From: Bolinopsis microptera
Taxonomy: Eukaryota > Ctenophora > Tentaculata > Lobata > Bolinopsidae
Assembly (NCBI RefSeq): GCF_026151205.1
Contig: NC_087078.1
Coordinates: 8,324,675 to 8,388,674 of the forward strand
Direction of reading: 5' to 3'
Length of the DNA stretch: 64,000 bases
Shown: positions 1 through 12,600 of the stretch, one piece after another
Numbering within the stretch: the first letter of the stretch is position 1
Layout of the letters: the number at the start of each line of letters is the position of its first letter
Notes under the pieces: generated by a model
Database searches by the model: none
Told to the model about the DNA's origin: nothing
Seen by the model: the letters and a program-made list of their open reading frames with translations, nothing else
Translations under genes and position numbers: made by a program

Positions 1-735
1 GTTTTCGAGGTTCGATATACGAATTTGGACTCGAGGGTTCCCCTTTGTAATGGGATCTCGGAAGGCTGGCCTCCCCTTCGCAATACGAGATCGGAAGCGG
101 GAGCTCTGCTTTCAGAGGTACGTATCGAGAATGACTCGGACCGAAAATTTTCTAAGTCAAAAATTTTTAAAGTTTTCTTGGAAACTACTTTTGTTCATGT
201 TTCATGCTACCCTGATCATTATGAGCCAACAATATTTTTTTCGGTTTTCGAGGTTCGATATACGAATTTGGACTCGAGGGTTCCCCTTTGTAATGGGATC
301 TCGGAAGGCTGGCCTCCCCTTCGCAATACGAGATCGGAAGCGGGAGCTCTGCTTTCAGAGGTACGTATCGAGAATGACTCGGACCGAAAATTTTCTAAGT
401 CAAAAATTTTTAAAGTTTTCTTGGAAACTACTTTTGTTCATGTTTCATGCTACCCTGATCATTATGAGCCAACAATATTTTTTTCGGTTTTCGAGGTTCG
501 ATATACGAATTTGGACTCGAGGGTTCCCCTTTGTAATGGGATCTCGGAAGGCTGGCCTCCCCTTCGCAATACGATATCGGAAGCGGGAGCTAAGCTTTCA
601 GAGGTACGTTTCGAGAATGACTTGGACCGAAAATTTTCGAAGTCAAAAATTTTCAAAGTTTTCTTGGAAACTACTTTTGTTGCTATACTACCCTGATCAT
701 TCTGAGCCGAAAATATTTTTTTCGGTTTTTTTGAA
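1..735. repeat. Three tandem 243-bp repeat units
   Basis: The unit starting GTTTTCGAGGTTCGATATAC begins at 1, 244 and 487. The first two units are nearly identical and the third is diverged. Because 243 is divisible by three, two overlapping frames stay open for more than 220 codons; I take these as artefacts of the repeat and not as genes. Related sequence (for example GTTTCATGCTACCCTG and TCGGAAGGCTGGCCTCCCC) recurs near 17130-17770, 24545-24790, 53160-53215 and 55800-55915, so this is a dispersed family. Confidence 0.9.
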
Positions 736-760
736 GTACCTACATTTGGAAGGTTGTGGA

Positions 761-1719
761 AGTGACACTGATTGGTTTCATATACTAATTATAGAAAACG
801 TGATATTTGGTCCTCAGATTTAAAGGAAAATGCGCAATATGACGTGGAGAACTGAAAAAAATCGCGATTTGTCGTGAGGCCCCCGAAATTAAGGCTTTGG
901 TGCGAAGCGCCAAAAAATTTATGCTGTGGCGCGAAGCGCCAAAAAATATTTAGAATTTGGCCCCCTCATGAAGAAAATCATTCCTACACCCCTGGAAGAG
1001 AGAGAAACGGAGATTTAACATTAAATGGCATGTTTGGAAATAAAAGGGGTTTTGGAAATATTATACGGCGTATTGATGTTACAGAAACTGTAAAATAACA
1101 TGTGTTAAAGGTTTTCAGTTGATTAAATTCTATCACATTCATTCTTTGACATATTGTCGAAAACAGCGGCAAAATTGCGTACCTCCTGGTCTTAACAAGT
1201 ACAAGAGTACCTAGTGGCTTAATTGATGCAATTCAACTGCGATAGTGAAGTCCCGACCGTAGGCACGGGTTCCACTAGTCCAGTATAATTACACTGCTGG
1301 TTACAATACAATTAAATAATTAATGTGAAAGATCTTTTTTGATTTAGAAAACTTGTGGTGCAGAAAGGAAGGCATTTGCTTTGGACCGTTCCTATTGCGT
1401 TACATTTGTATGCATGTATTCAAGGCACTGTCTTCAGATTGCTAATTTAATACTTTTTCAAAGTCCACGATATCAAAGGAAGTCATAAAAAAATCGCAAA
1501 GAGAAAACTGGGCGCTGTTCTACTAAAATTGATATTTTTCAACTCTGCTGTGAAAATTGAAAAATAATAACCGTAAACTTGAAAAGACTACACTTCTACC
1601 ACACTCTCAATGAGTCACAGCTTGAGACAGCTTCTTTCAAATTCATAGAAAGCCTTGAAACTATTTTGCATTGTAAAACAAATAAGTAAGTTAAACTCAA
1701 CTTATACGATCGATTGAAA
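761..1719. other. Gene-free stretch
   Basis: I see no credible gene here. Near 890-950 a short motif, GCGAAGCGCCAAAAAAT, occurs twice. The remainder is AT-rich unique-looking sequence. Confidence 0.5.
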
Positions 1720-3090
1720 GCTGGACGGTGCAGGCGGTTCTAATGACCAATTAAAACATATAAAATAATAGTGAATAAATAATCCCTCTGTTCACCAGTT
1801 CACTGTTCAGGGCACTGCACACTACATGGTTCATGTTTAGTATGAACTCACCCCAATACAACACTTTAATAGCCTAAAATGAAATCAAACCAAAATATTG
1901 CGAAAACTATGAAGTTTTGTGAGCTCATATGGAGCGAAAACAAGAAAAGCTAGTGCAAGGTGGTATGCATAAACATTCACCATCTTTAAAAACCGCACAC
2001 ATACCACAGCCACAACACACATCAATCATCATCACTCGACTGGCTTGTCTTTTGAGTGAATTGTCCCCGATCATATGAAATGCAGTTTATCCGGTTCCAT
2101 TTCTCTTTTCTTCACCAGTTCGTGAACCAGGAGCCTGTCCTGAGATCGTTCTTCTTCGGAGCGATCTGGTCTCACATACACTTTGTTGAAAGTCGCTGAG
2201 TGGCGCAGCTACTTGTCTTGACATAGTACTTGATGGACAGCGCTGTGACTTGATAACGAAACCTTGACTGGGCGCTTCGAATTCTTTTTACGAATCTTTC
2301 TTACTCTGGTAGCCTGCAGAGTCTCCTGGAATACCTCCTGTACCCGCTCTTAGTCTTCAACATTCTCGTCCTTCTGTTCTGGCAGTCCAAATAATACAAC
2401 GTTCCTGCTCCGATCCTCCTCCTGGACGACGGACTTGACCAATTTCTTCAGTGTAGCCGGATCTGCAAACCATCAGTCTGGCAGACCATAACGTTCTCCG
2501 CAGCAGCTTCACTGTATGACTTGAACTGTTCTTTCAAGTTGCTCTCTACTGAAGATTTGACCACAGTCTTTACTGCGTTGAGCTGCTTTTCCTTGTTGTC
2601 GATAATCTGCTCCTGTAAGCCATGATTACCCAAGTCTGATTCTCAATTAGCTGGCTCTTGATGGAGCTCAGCTCAGCCTTCAGCAGTTTCATTTTTTCCG
2701 CCTGAAACCGAACAAAGTGGAACGATTCAGAAAACAATAATGCCCAAGTGTTCTTAATCGCACGTTTACACACTGCTGACGTCACGTCAATTGGAGCAGT
2801 GCACCCGACTTGTTTCAATTTCCATCGCTTTAGCCTTTAGGTATCCAAGCAGAACATTTCCCGAGCAGATCCTCCAACTCCTTGTCGTTAGCAGTAGCCA
2901 TGGCTTAAACTAGGCTAGATAAGCAAGCTGATAAGAGACAACAAAATTACAAACGAATGCAATTAGTGTATGGCGTGAACTGTAAACTAGGCGAGATAAG
3001 CAAGAAAAACTAGGCGAGATAAGCAAGAATCCGAAACAGAAAAGTTTGAAATGCTGAGTAAGTGAATGGTTTAACGCTTGAACGCGTGAC
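1720..3090 (-). mobile_element. Decayed ORF1-only retroelement, copy 1
   Basis: This minus-strand region matches the element at 18295-19634 in layout. It has the same tail sequence (GGTTCTAATGACCAATT near 1736), the same 'aatccctc...gggcactgcac' stretch, and relics of the same coiled-coil ORF1-like protein between about 2040 and 2900. Peptide pieces such as LSSIKSQLIENQ and KTVVKSSVES correspond to LSSIKDQLIENQ and QTVVKDTVES in copy 2. The frame is broken repeatedly. No reverse transcriptase follows, so this is a dead copy of an element apparently carrying ORF1 only. Confidence 0.7.
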
Positions 3091-5952
3091 ATATTGCCTT
3101 ATCTAAAAGTCTGAAACAGCAAACACAACTAAACTCAGATCTGCTTTTGGAAGTCATGCTGTAAATACCCGTTTACTGTATTTCAATAGAAGGTTTGGGA
3201 GATTAAGTCACCGTGCCATTCGAAACCATCCAGATTTCAGTGTTACGTAGCGTAATATAAATACTTAGTTCATGGTGGCTTCCAGTGTTACCACGTAGAC
3301 TGTATTATGTAAATCAGATAACTCAATTCTTTATTATGAGTTTAAATCTTGATTTCTATGTTGGCAGTCGATAAGCACATTGTCAAGAAACACATTTTCG
3401 ACAATTCATAAAAGTATGATTATGAATGGGGAATGAAGCTTATGAATTTCAACTTAAACCAAATTGTTTTTGATCATGCGTATAAATATATATGCATTAA
3501 GTATTTTTTGGTATCCTGCTAGCGTCTCTCTGGCCTCTAGTGTGATCAATTGTAGTTTGATAACCGAACTTAGATAATATGATTTTTCATTGGAATATGT
3601 TTAAATGAAATCGAGAGTCGAAAAACTTAAGGTTGATATCAATTTTGAGGTCGAACAATATAACTATTTTTTCAGTACGGTGGTTCTTGCCTCACGTTGT
3701 AGGCCAGCTTTCGTCACGGTACATTTATTAAATGAAATGAAGATGAGGGTCACGACGTGAGACAAGGTAGTTCCAATTAGTCAACGAAGTTTCAATTTGT
3801 CGACATTTAATACCATCTTATGCAATTCAATAAGCTTTTTATAAGCCACTTAAACATAAGTTAAATATATATATTATATAAGCATCTGATATCTACCGCA
3901 TATCGGCAACTTAAGTTTCTCTCTGAGGTATAATTTGCACACGCGAACACTACATGAAACAATCAGTCAATCGCGGGAAATAAATATCTTGTGATCTCTG
4001 AACTAGAACTGTTTACTGTACTATAGAACCAACTAGAAATAAAAGTTGATAAATTCCATAAATTTGTTATATCATTTTATCTCTTAAACTTTCCTTTTTC
4101 TCCAAGCTTTAGGCTTTATCTACAATTTTGCTTAATTCAGCCGACGTCATAGTTCATATGGGAACTGACAAGGCATGACTCCTCAACACCTCGTTATAAA
4201 TTGGTGGGTAAGATGATCTACATTTAATCCCAAATTCTGCCCACCTGGCTTAAAATTCTAATTCTGAGTGGTATAGCCTGGTCCAGTAAACAATTTGATC
4301 CACCCAAAATATATACTTTTTTTGCATTACCGCCCGTTGGGCCTGCTGTTAATTTGTTCTCATCTAATCAAATGGCTACCTCTGAACTATTCAATCGTTT
4401 GGAAAGGTTTGTCGACATTTGCTACTGCATTATAATTAAGCTTCTGTCGTTAAATACTCGACTTCGAAAGAATTCAATATTTTGATGAAGCAACCTAATA
4501 ACGTTATTACAACTTTACGATGTGTAACTGTAACTTAGAATGCTTACTCCCGCGGAAACGTAAGTTTGTAAGTTTTATTGTTCAGATAATAATTGAGGTG
4601 GAATAATTCAGGTGTAAAGTTTCTCTCGCTCACTACCAGTGTTCACATATAATATTGTCCGTTGACCGATCCAAACGGTGTCCCCTAAAATCATTAGTGG
4701 TTACTGCGGAACCACGTCGGAGGGGCGGTCGGGCTTACCTTCATTAATAATTCCATCTTTAATGTTACCCTCTTGAGACTTATTACGTTTATTTATCTTT
4801 CGTTAAAGGTACGTGCATGTGAATTGTAAAACTTTAACGTTTACTTTAGTGTTGAGTAGGGGTGCAGGGCTCTGTTCTCTCGTATAATTCATTGTTTTAC
4901 TAATTACAGTCCGTTTCTAATTTATTACTTTTTTCAGATATTTTATAGCTGTAGCTGTTTTCTTATATTACCACATCTTTGATTTTATTAACTTAAGAGG
5001 AATTCTACAATTTTAGCGTAACATTGACAATCAACGTCGACAACCTATAACAACATTAGGCAGATTAAATTTGTACATTTCTAAATCTAGTGAGGAATAA
5101 ATGAGCCAGAGAGGTTCCTGAATCCATCAGCTGTTGTTGGATGTATTCTCGTGAGTTCCGTGAGGCTATAAATCCTCATCAGCATTCAGCAGTGATATTT
5201 AATAATGTGAAGCGTTATTTATTACTTGGTCAATGCTATATAAGGCTCAGTATCCAGCACAGGGTTTTTGAGTGAGGCCCGCCGTGTTTAAATATATTTG
5301 AGAACTGATGAGTGTTGCAGCCCACCACAAGAAAGATAAACTGTTGATTATTGAACATATTGCATTATTCTATTGCTCTGAGACCCTAAAATATTCTTCA
5401 GAACGTTTATTAGGAGTAAGGAGTGTCTCTTCTTAAATATTGTTAGTCAGAGAAGACTGCCTTTCAGCGGTACACTGTGATGCCTCTTTTATATTTAATT
5501 CATCAAACTCTACACGATGGTGTAGACTGTAGACCAGCTTGGAAGTAATGAAGACACACTGCATTATACAATGTACATAGAATATCTAGATGTATATTGA
5601 TGCAGTGATATCTTAATGAAGTGCAGGGTCTATTCATCTATTGTTGACTAGAAGTACTACTGGTACTAGTAGTAGTAGTAGTACAGGATACTATAACTCT
5701 TTACATTGAGAACTGAGATCAGCTTGTTATTGCTTCCGCCTCCCTTAGCCTAGGAATTACGCTATCAGAGATGTGTTTCAGTATCAGTGTGTTAATTGGA
5801 CCTCCAGGCTCCAGTAGTTTCTATTATCTTAGCGTTGATACTAGTATTTGATAACGACACCGCAGTTATTGACATTAAAGAATAAAACTATAGGAACATT
5901 AGAAAGTCCAAAATTGTCAGTTTTAGTTGGGATCCATTCATATTCCATATTA
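3091..5952. other. Intergenic, no gene seen
   Basis: No ORF with a recognisable domain and no splice-consistent exon chain was found on either strand. There are AT-rich stretches and a short (AGT)n run near 5665. Distal 5' control sequence of the downstream receptor gene could lie here but nothing identifies it. Confidence 0.5.
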
Positions 5953-6190
5953 TGTTAACTCTGCCGTTTTCTGACAAATGTGCTATTTTTGAAATTCTGA
6001 ATTATTTAACCCAAATTTCTTTTTGGGTCAAGAACTATCCCTGAAAACCATCAGAAACCATTAGAACCAATCGCTGGCTCCCAGGAACCCCCTTTTGGAA
6101 CCGCCTAAAATGCCTAAATTTGCCTAAATTTGCCAAAATTTGTCAATGTAGTCTTTAAGCATTTTTATAAGAAAACGGCAGAACTGTTAA
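5953..6190. mobile_element. Short terminal-inverted-repeat element (MITE-like)
   Basis: The left end, GTTAACTCTGCCGTTTTCT at 5954, is nearly the reverse complement of the right end, AGAAAACGGCAGAACTGTTAA, ending at 6190. Both ends carry TTAA at the outer edge. The 238-bp interior has no ORF and includes repeats of 'tgcctaaattt'. The superfamily is not determined; TTAA is a piggyBac-type target but the termini do not otherwise show it. Confidence 0.5.
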
Positions 6191-6689
6191 GTATCAGGGG
6201 TTATGGGTTGGCACTGATATTTGCGGATTCTACTCTTGGCCTAGGGGATATTCGGGATTATTTCTTAATGTTAATGGTCTCTTAGTGTCTCAAATCTGCT
6301 CATAGGTAAAAAATTATTACAAATATTAAATATTATTGATAGGACAAAACTACAATTTAGCGGTGCACTGTGATATCTCTTTTATATTTTGTACATTAAA
6401 TATTCAGTTAGAGTTCGAAACCATTCATATTTATGTTAAGTATTATAGGTGCTGTGTTTGTATTCATGAGACGAAATGTTTTGGTGAGGTTGAACGAGAG
6501 ATGATTCAGTGGTATACCTACAATATTTGGCTTCGTTCGTGATCGTCATTTGATGTTTTCGGCTATAGGTCATTTTGCTTATTCATTATGATATAATCAA
6601 TAACGTATTTTTCTTGATTTATACTTGACTAACATTATAGTTGTTCTATATTTTCGACTGAACCATATTTTCAGAAAAGATATGTAAAA

Positions 6690-9600
6690 ATGATACCCAG
6701 CATTTTAACGATCATTTTATCACTCCTTCCCTTGGCTTCAGGTAAGAATCTATTTTCTGATGCAAATTATTTAAATTAGTGTTAGCTGATTATTTTCGAA
6801 ACTTGTGGAACACGAAACCGGTTCATCCATAGAACTTGAATGCAATATCTTGACAAAGAACATTTTGAATTTGAGTTAGCATAGCCCTCAACGACCAGCG
6901 GAGAAAATTTATTACGGACGGGCCACGGGCATATAACATTATATAGAGCTTGTGTAGAGTTAATGCAGAGGAGCTACAAGTGATCTATTAGAGTATTAGA
7001 GCAAAGAAAAGCAATTAATCTGAGGGCAAATCCGCGATCACGCTCCTCTTTCTACCACTCTAATTCATGTGCCATATCTTCATAATATGAGTGGTAGTGA
7101 CCAGGAGCGATGAATTGGATAAGAACACGGTCTTGCTATCCAAATTAAGTAGAGGAACCCTATAAGTGTAAACGAGCAGTTATTGCTACAATCCCGAGTA
7201 CGACTCTCAGCAAGTATTTTCTTCCGTAAACTGCAAATGTCTTGATGCTTGAGTAAAATAGGAGCTTGTAACAAATAGCACAATATTTCTATTTTAATAA
7301 AAGTTGAAAGTATCAGCAAAGTTTATGCCTTGAATAAATCTGGTTGAAGAAACTTAAAGTAGCAGCTGCAATACAATTTGTGCTATTTGATAAACTCAGA
7401 ACAAACGGAAGATTCGAAGGTAAAAATGGCGGGCCCTGGTCGGGGCCGGAGTGGAACTTAATGTCACCAGATGTATCGTCAAGTCCAGCTATCATGTTAC
7501 CAAATTCTAAAACTCTGGGCAGTTCTATACAACCTTCATTAACTTTAATTCATTTTATTGTGCACTTTCCGAAGAGTTCCCTTTCTTTGAATGTACACCG
7601 CTGGGCACAAAATCAACTGAAGGTCATTAGATATGCTATTATTTCTAGGATAGTGATGAATCACTCTACACTCGACTATCACGTGACTAAGTCATGTGGG
7701 CCGTGGGGTGTACGTGATTCGGAATCAGCGTTAAAATCATCGATTCAAGTTGGTTTTAACTGCCAGGGAACCTTAACTGCCAGGGAACCTCCAGTTAAGT
7801 AAGGATTTGTCAGTAACCAAATTTCTCAGGTACGTCTCCCGCTAATTGCACTGTCGAGAGACTACAGAAAGACGTGAAAGTTAGCTTAAAAGATTTTAAC
7901 AAAGTCACCCTGGAGGAAAACCAGGCGTACTTCAGGGAGAAATGCTCTGACCAATGTTGGAATGTCGAAGTTAACGGCATTTTAAGAACACAATGTTCTA
8001 AACCATCAAGTATGATTTATTAATCAAATTTATAATTTCATGGGCTCTCAATTCTTAATTTGTTCATAGATCTTCTACCTCGGATCCTCATTAGCCATAA
8101 TTAAGACTTAACTTATTAAGTTATAAGTTGTTTTTTATTAACATACCAAGGTATTTTTTATTAACCTACCAACTAGGTGTTTAAGGCATAACTCGTAATT
8201 GTTATTGCAGATGGTTACGCAGTGTACCAATGTCCAGATGACTCACTATTCTACCTAATGAACCCAACCAATTGTTACATAAAATACTACACTTTGTGTA
8301 GTAGAACTGCAAGTCACCAGGACCATGATCTGACCGATACTATAAAGGACTTGATTTGCTCGTGTAGCTCTGAGTTTTTAAAGGTTCCTACATTTTATTT
8401 ATTAGGTGTATCTTTAGAGCGAAGGTCGACTTTAGTATTTCAACCATCATCATAATCATCATGACTTAATCGAAAAATCGGCAGGAAATCTGGTTCTTTC
8501 AATGATATATTTCTGTAATTTTTAGTTTTCTCTGGTTCTCAAACTTGAACAAAATTAATTAAAATCAATTTTTTTTGTAAAAATTTCAGCACTACGTGAA
8601 CGGAACAGACTGCACAGTACAATTTGACAAACAGGCATACTTGTATTGCAAGGATAACGGTAATTCCCACATCAAGTTCGTCGAGGCATGCGGTTGTAAG
8701 TAAAACTTTAACATATCTTCTTTCATTTTCACGCCAATGTGTGTAATGGGTATAATGGGGATGTTGCATAGACTGAGTCCTCGTTCACTGATAGTGATAC
8801 TGTTCTATATATGAGATAGATTCGTTCGTTCGGCGTGTCTTTTTGTTTTTATTCTGTACTTGAGTATGAGTATAAATTAATTTCCTACTTCAGTCTTCAC
8901 TATCATATTTTATTCTTGCAGTTGGTGTCTGTGAGGACAAGATAGATGTTGATAAGGACCGTGGTTTCAATTGTGGGGAAAAAGGAATGTATTGTCAGAG
9001 GAACGAGAATGACGGGTAAGGATACAAACTCCAACCAACTTTTTATGGAATATCGTTAATCTGATAGTTCTATTTTGTAATGATAAATTGACTATGCCAT
9101 CACTGAAACTATAACTATGATTACTTAACTATAACTAATAGTATAAGTAATACGCTATATTGCAAAAATAGTTAATTTATTACCATTGAAAAGCACATCA
9201 TTTCAGGTACATCAGAAATGTATTCAAGTGCGACGGCACTGCACAATGTGATGACTCCGAGGATGAAAAGGACTGTGATGAAACATCAGGCGTGTAAGTT
9301 CAGAAGAAATTCCAATAATTTATATATCAACTCCGAGTTGTACTCGGTTTTTTATTTAAAAAACATTTTAGATTCTGTATACAGGGAAAGTTATTTTTCA
9401 CCTTCCTGGGAAACGAAGAGTCCCGATTAACAGAAGTTTTGCAATCACTCGTTGCCATAAGCCATTTCTTATTTTAGATTATCAGTAAAGTGTTAGAGTA
9501 ATGTTTTGACGAGCACGTGTTCCTCTAACCGTGTAAAATGATAACTGTAGAGAGGGGCGATGTAAAGCGTTTTGCAATAATATGTGGAGCTAGCAGTGGA

Positions 9601-12600
9601 GCTAGCAGCCAAAATCTGTTCTTTACCAAATTGGGCATAATTATATTTATTATGAATGTCACGCGTAGGTATTGTGACGAAGACGGCGAAAAAATTGACT
9701 ACAAGCAAGCTAAAGATGTGTGTGATGGATTTGCTGAATGTGCTGATGAGTCCGATGAGTCCGAAGAGAAATGTCCGGATAACTATTGCAAAGTAAGTAC
9801 TATTACTAATTACTATTACTACTTTGGGGTTGTTCACATATTTCTAATACGTAATACTAATATTATTAGTATTACGTATGTAATCAGTTTTTTCGCATAG
9901 TTATTGTGTTAAAATGACACTAGCGTAATCATTTAGACACCCCTCCATCAGTGATTCTGTAATATGTGAACGCCCCCATTATATTAGTATGCATTGAAAC
10001 TATATCAGATCTGATAAATGCACTACATTTGTTAAAATCTTTGGAAATGGAAATTAAAATAGAGTTTGTGTTCTCATTCCTTGCATATTTCAAGTTTAAT
10101 CAATAAAAAATATTTCCCAAACATCAGGCAGGCAATGGTAGTTCAATATATATGACAGAAAACATATTGTGTGATGGTAAAGCAGACTGCGGCGATGCAA
10201 AAGATGAGCAGCAGGCCAACTGTGAAAGATTGGCTAGATTCTTTTATCCTGGCGATGGTGCACCTTGTGACAACAACACTAAATGGATTAGATCAAAAAA
10301 TCTTTGCTCAGGTACCTCAAAAATATTGTCATTGAGTTTCTGTCTCCTACATTTAAAGACCAAACAGCTAAAGTTGTTTAGCTTGGTAGTGGTGAAGACA
10401 GTAGAAATGGTCAGTTTTAAAACGTTTGTTCAGGTAAATGTGAAGATGGTATGGACAGGGAGGAGCGTTGGAATTGTGATCAGCACGAACAGTGTCCAGA
10501 GTCAGAAGATTCTGACACACCCACGATACTGTGCAACAGTACCATCATTTGTACTCCAAAAACACTTGGACTCAGCCAAATAATGGTTTGTTTGGAGTTT
10601 TAATGTTATAAAACATTTACCGTATTGTTTATCATCATCAGGTCAGGTTTTAGCGACCTGCTAAGTGGTAAATACTTAATATGTGTGATTATCTGATAGT
10701 ATCTGATAGTATCTGATAGTATCTGATAGTATCTGATAGTATCTGATAGTATCTGATAGTATCTGATAGTATCTGATAGTATCTGATAGTATCGACGTAT
10801 CGTAAGTGTATGGATATTTTAGTGTTACGATTTATTCACTTTCAGCATGAGAATTGTCAATACTGCGCTGACGGAGCAGCAAACTCTGTAAAACGGTGTA
10901 AAGATACAGGTATACTACTTATACTATTTATACAGGTATTACATGCTACCAGGGAAAAAAGGATTTCGCGATTATTTTGGCCAAAAATCGCGATACCGCG
11001 AATTTTAACAGACTATACATTAAACTATACATAAAATTTGTCGCAAATAATGGGAAAAATCGCGATTCCGTACATGCCGCGATTTCCTTTTGTCCATGCA
11101 TGCTACGTATAATTTATTTCACAAATAAATCTTTAGATTTTGTCATTTTGATTTGAGATAGGTAAGAACTAAGGAGACCATATAGATGAATTAAAATACA
11201 ATTTAAACACGAGAAGTAGGTGTAATTTTCGGTGATATCAGGGGCCGAGTTTTACTTGAGTTTGTATTTGTGACCCGTCCCCAATATCGCATCGGGAAAT
11301 AATCCGACTACGGGGTGCAGAAACTCTTACTTACCACACTATATTCTAATCTTCTCACCTTCACAGGTAAGGGGATAGTTTGCAGTAAAGTTGAAACTGG
11401 ACCATTCGATGTCCCAGAGGACATATTTGTACCAAACGCCGAACTGTGCGACGGTAATTTCCAATGTCAGGGTAAGGAGGACGAGGAGGATTGTTCGAGT
11501 GGTTACTATTGCACGAGCATGAGGAGCAATGAGAAAATATTCATACCGTAAGTAAAAGCACATATTTTATTATGACTAGAGTGTATACTAAGTATTTGAT
11601 TCCAGCATCAAGTACAGGGTGTACCACAGAAAGTGTGACTTTTTTGAGAAATGATACAAAACATACATATATATAAATAACATGATTCATCTGCGGTTTA
11701 AGGTGGAGAAAGGTTTGCCCGGGAGCTGTGAACACCAACACGATTAAAGATGCTCTTTGTAAAGACCAGTCTGACAAACTGCACTGTGAGAGTGACTTTT
11801 TCGACGTTCTCACATTCAAGGACGGGACAAAAGGGAATGAGGAAGTCAACTATGCGGATTATCTCAACGTAGAGCTTATCTTTGGTGAAACCGCTGATAA
11901 AGTAGATAAAGATTCACTTCTGAGGGTTGTGAAGCACAGGTAGGTGTCCAGTCGATTAGAAAAATATTAATTAACGCTTAGGGCAAATACAATTATCATG
12001 GTAGTATAAGTTCAGGATGATATATGAGGAATTTGTTACATGTAGTTGGAGGAGTCTTACTGTTAATCCTCCTCGCGTCCAAAAGTGGCGTTTCTCAATT
12101 CTCATGTATAAAATATGTTAATAAATTGCAAATTAAGATAAGCCAGAACATACGAGATTTGATTTGATTGAAACTTTTTCAGAGCCTTCGCATGTCAAGA
12201 GTATTATTATAATCTTAACGGTCCAAAAGGGGACATTATTAAGGAAACTATAGAAGAACTGTGTATAGATGAAGATGATTTCAAATGTCCTCGCCCTTAT
12301 GAGACAAAGTTTCCCAATAATGGAACTCTGAATCAAAAAGTAAGTTTGAGTCCTTCTTACAACTTTCCGTAGTGAGTCGACTCAATATTTCAGTTTCGGC
12401 ATACCCTTTCTCATAGAATTAGAACGTTTTACTGAAAGTGAATTCATTTAATTCAAACAAAATAATCAAACAAATAATCATCTAAAAAACAGGTTAACTG
12501 CAACACTTTCATTCTCAGATAATGAAAAATTGGATGTGTCAATACTCTGACTACTGTAAATTCGAGGGCACCAAGAAACCGCAGATAGAACTGTGTAGAA

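Noticed and set aside
25-823. Two overlapping ORFs of more than 220 codons
   Set aside because: They exist because a 243-bp repeat keeps both frames open; the peptide itself is three copies of the same stretch with no domain.
3660-3790. Possible inverted repeat (CTTGCCTCACGTTGT with CACGACGTGAGACAAGG)
   Set aside because: Arms match imperfectly, and neither clear ends nor a target duplication could be set.
7344-7802. 152-codon plus-strand ORF in receptor intron 1
   Set aside because: No recognisable domain, composition like intron sequence, and it lies between two well-supported exons of the receptor gene.
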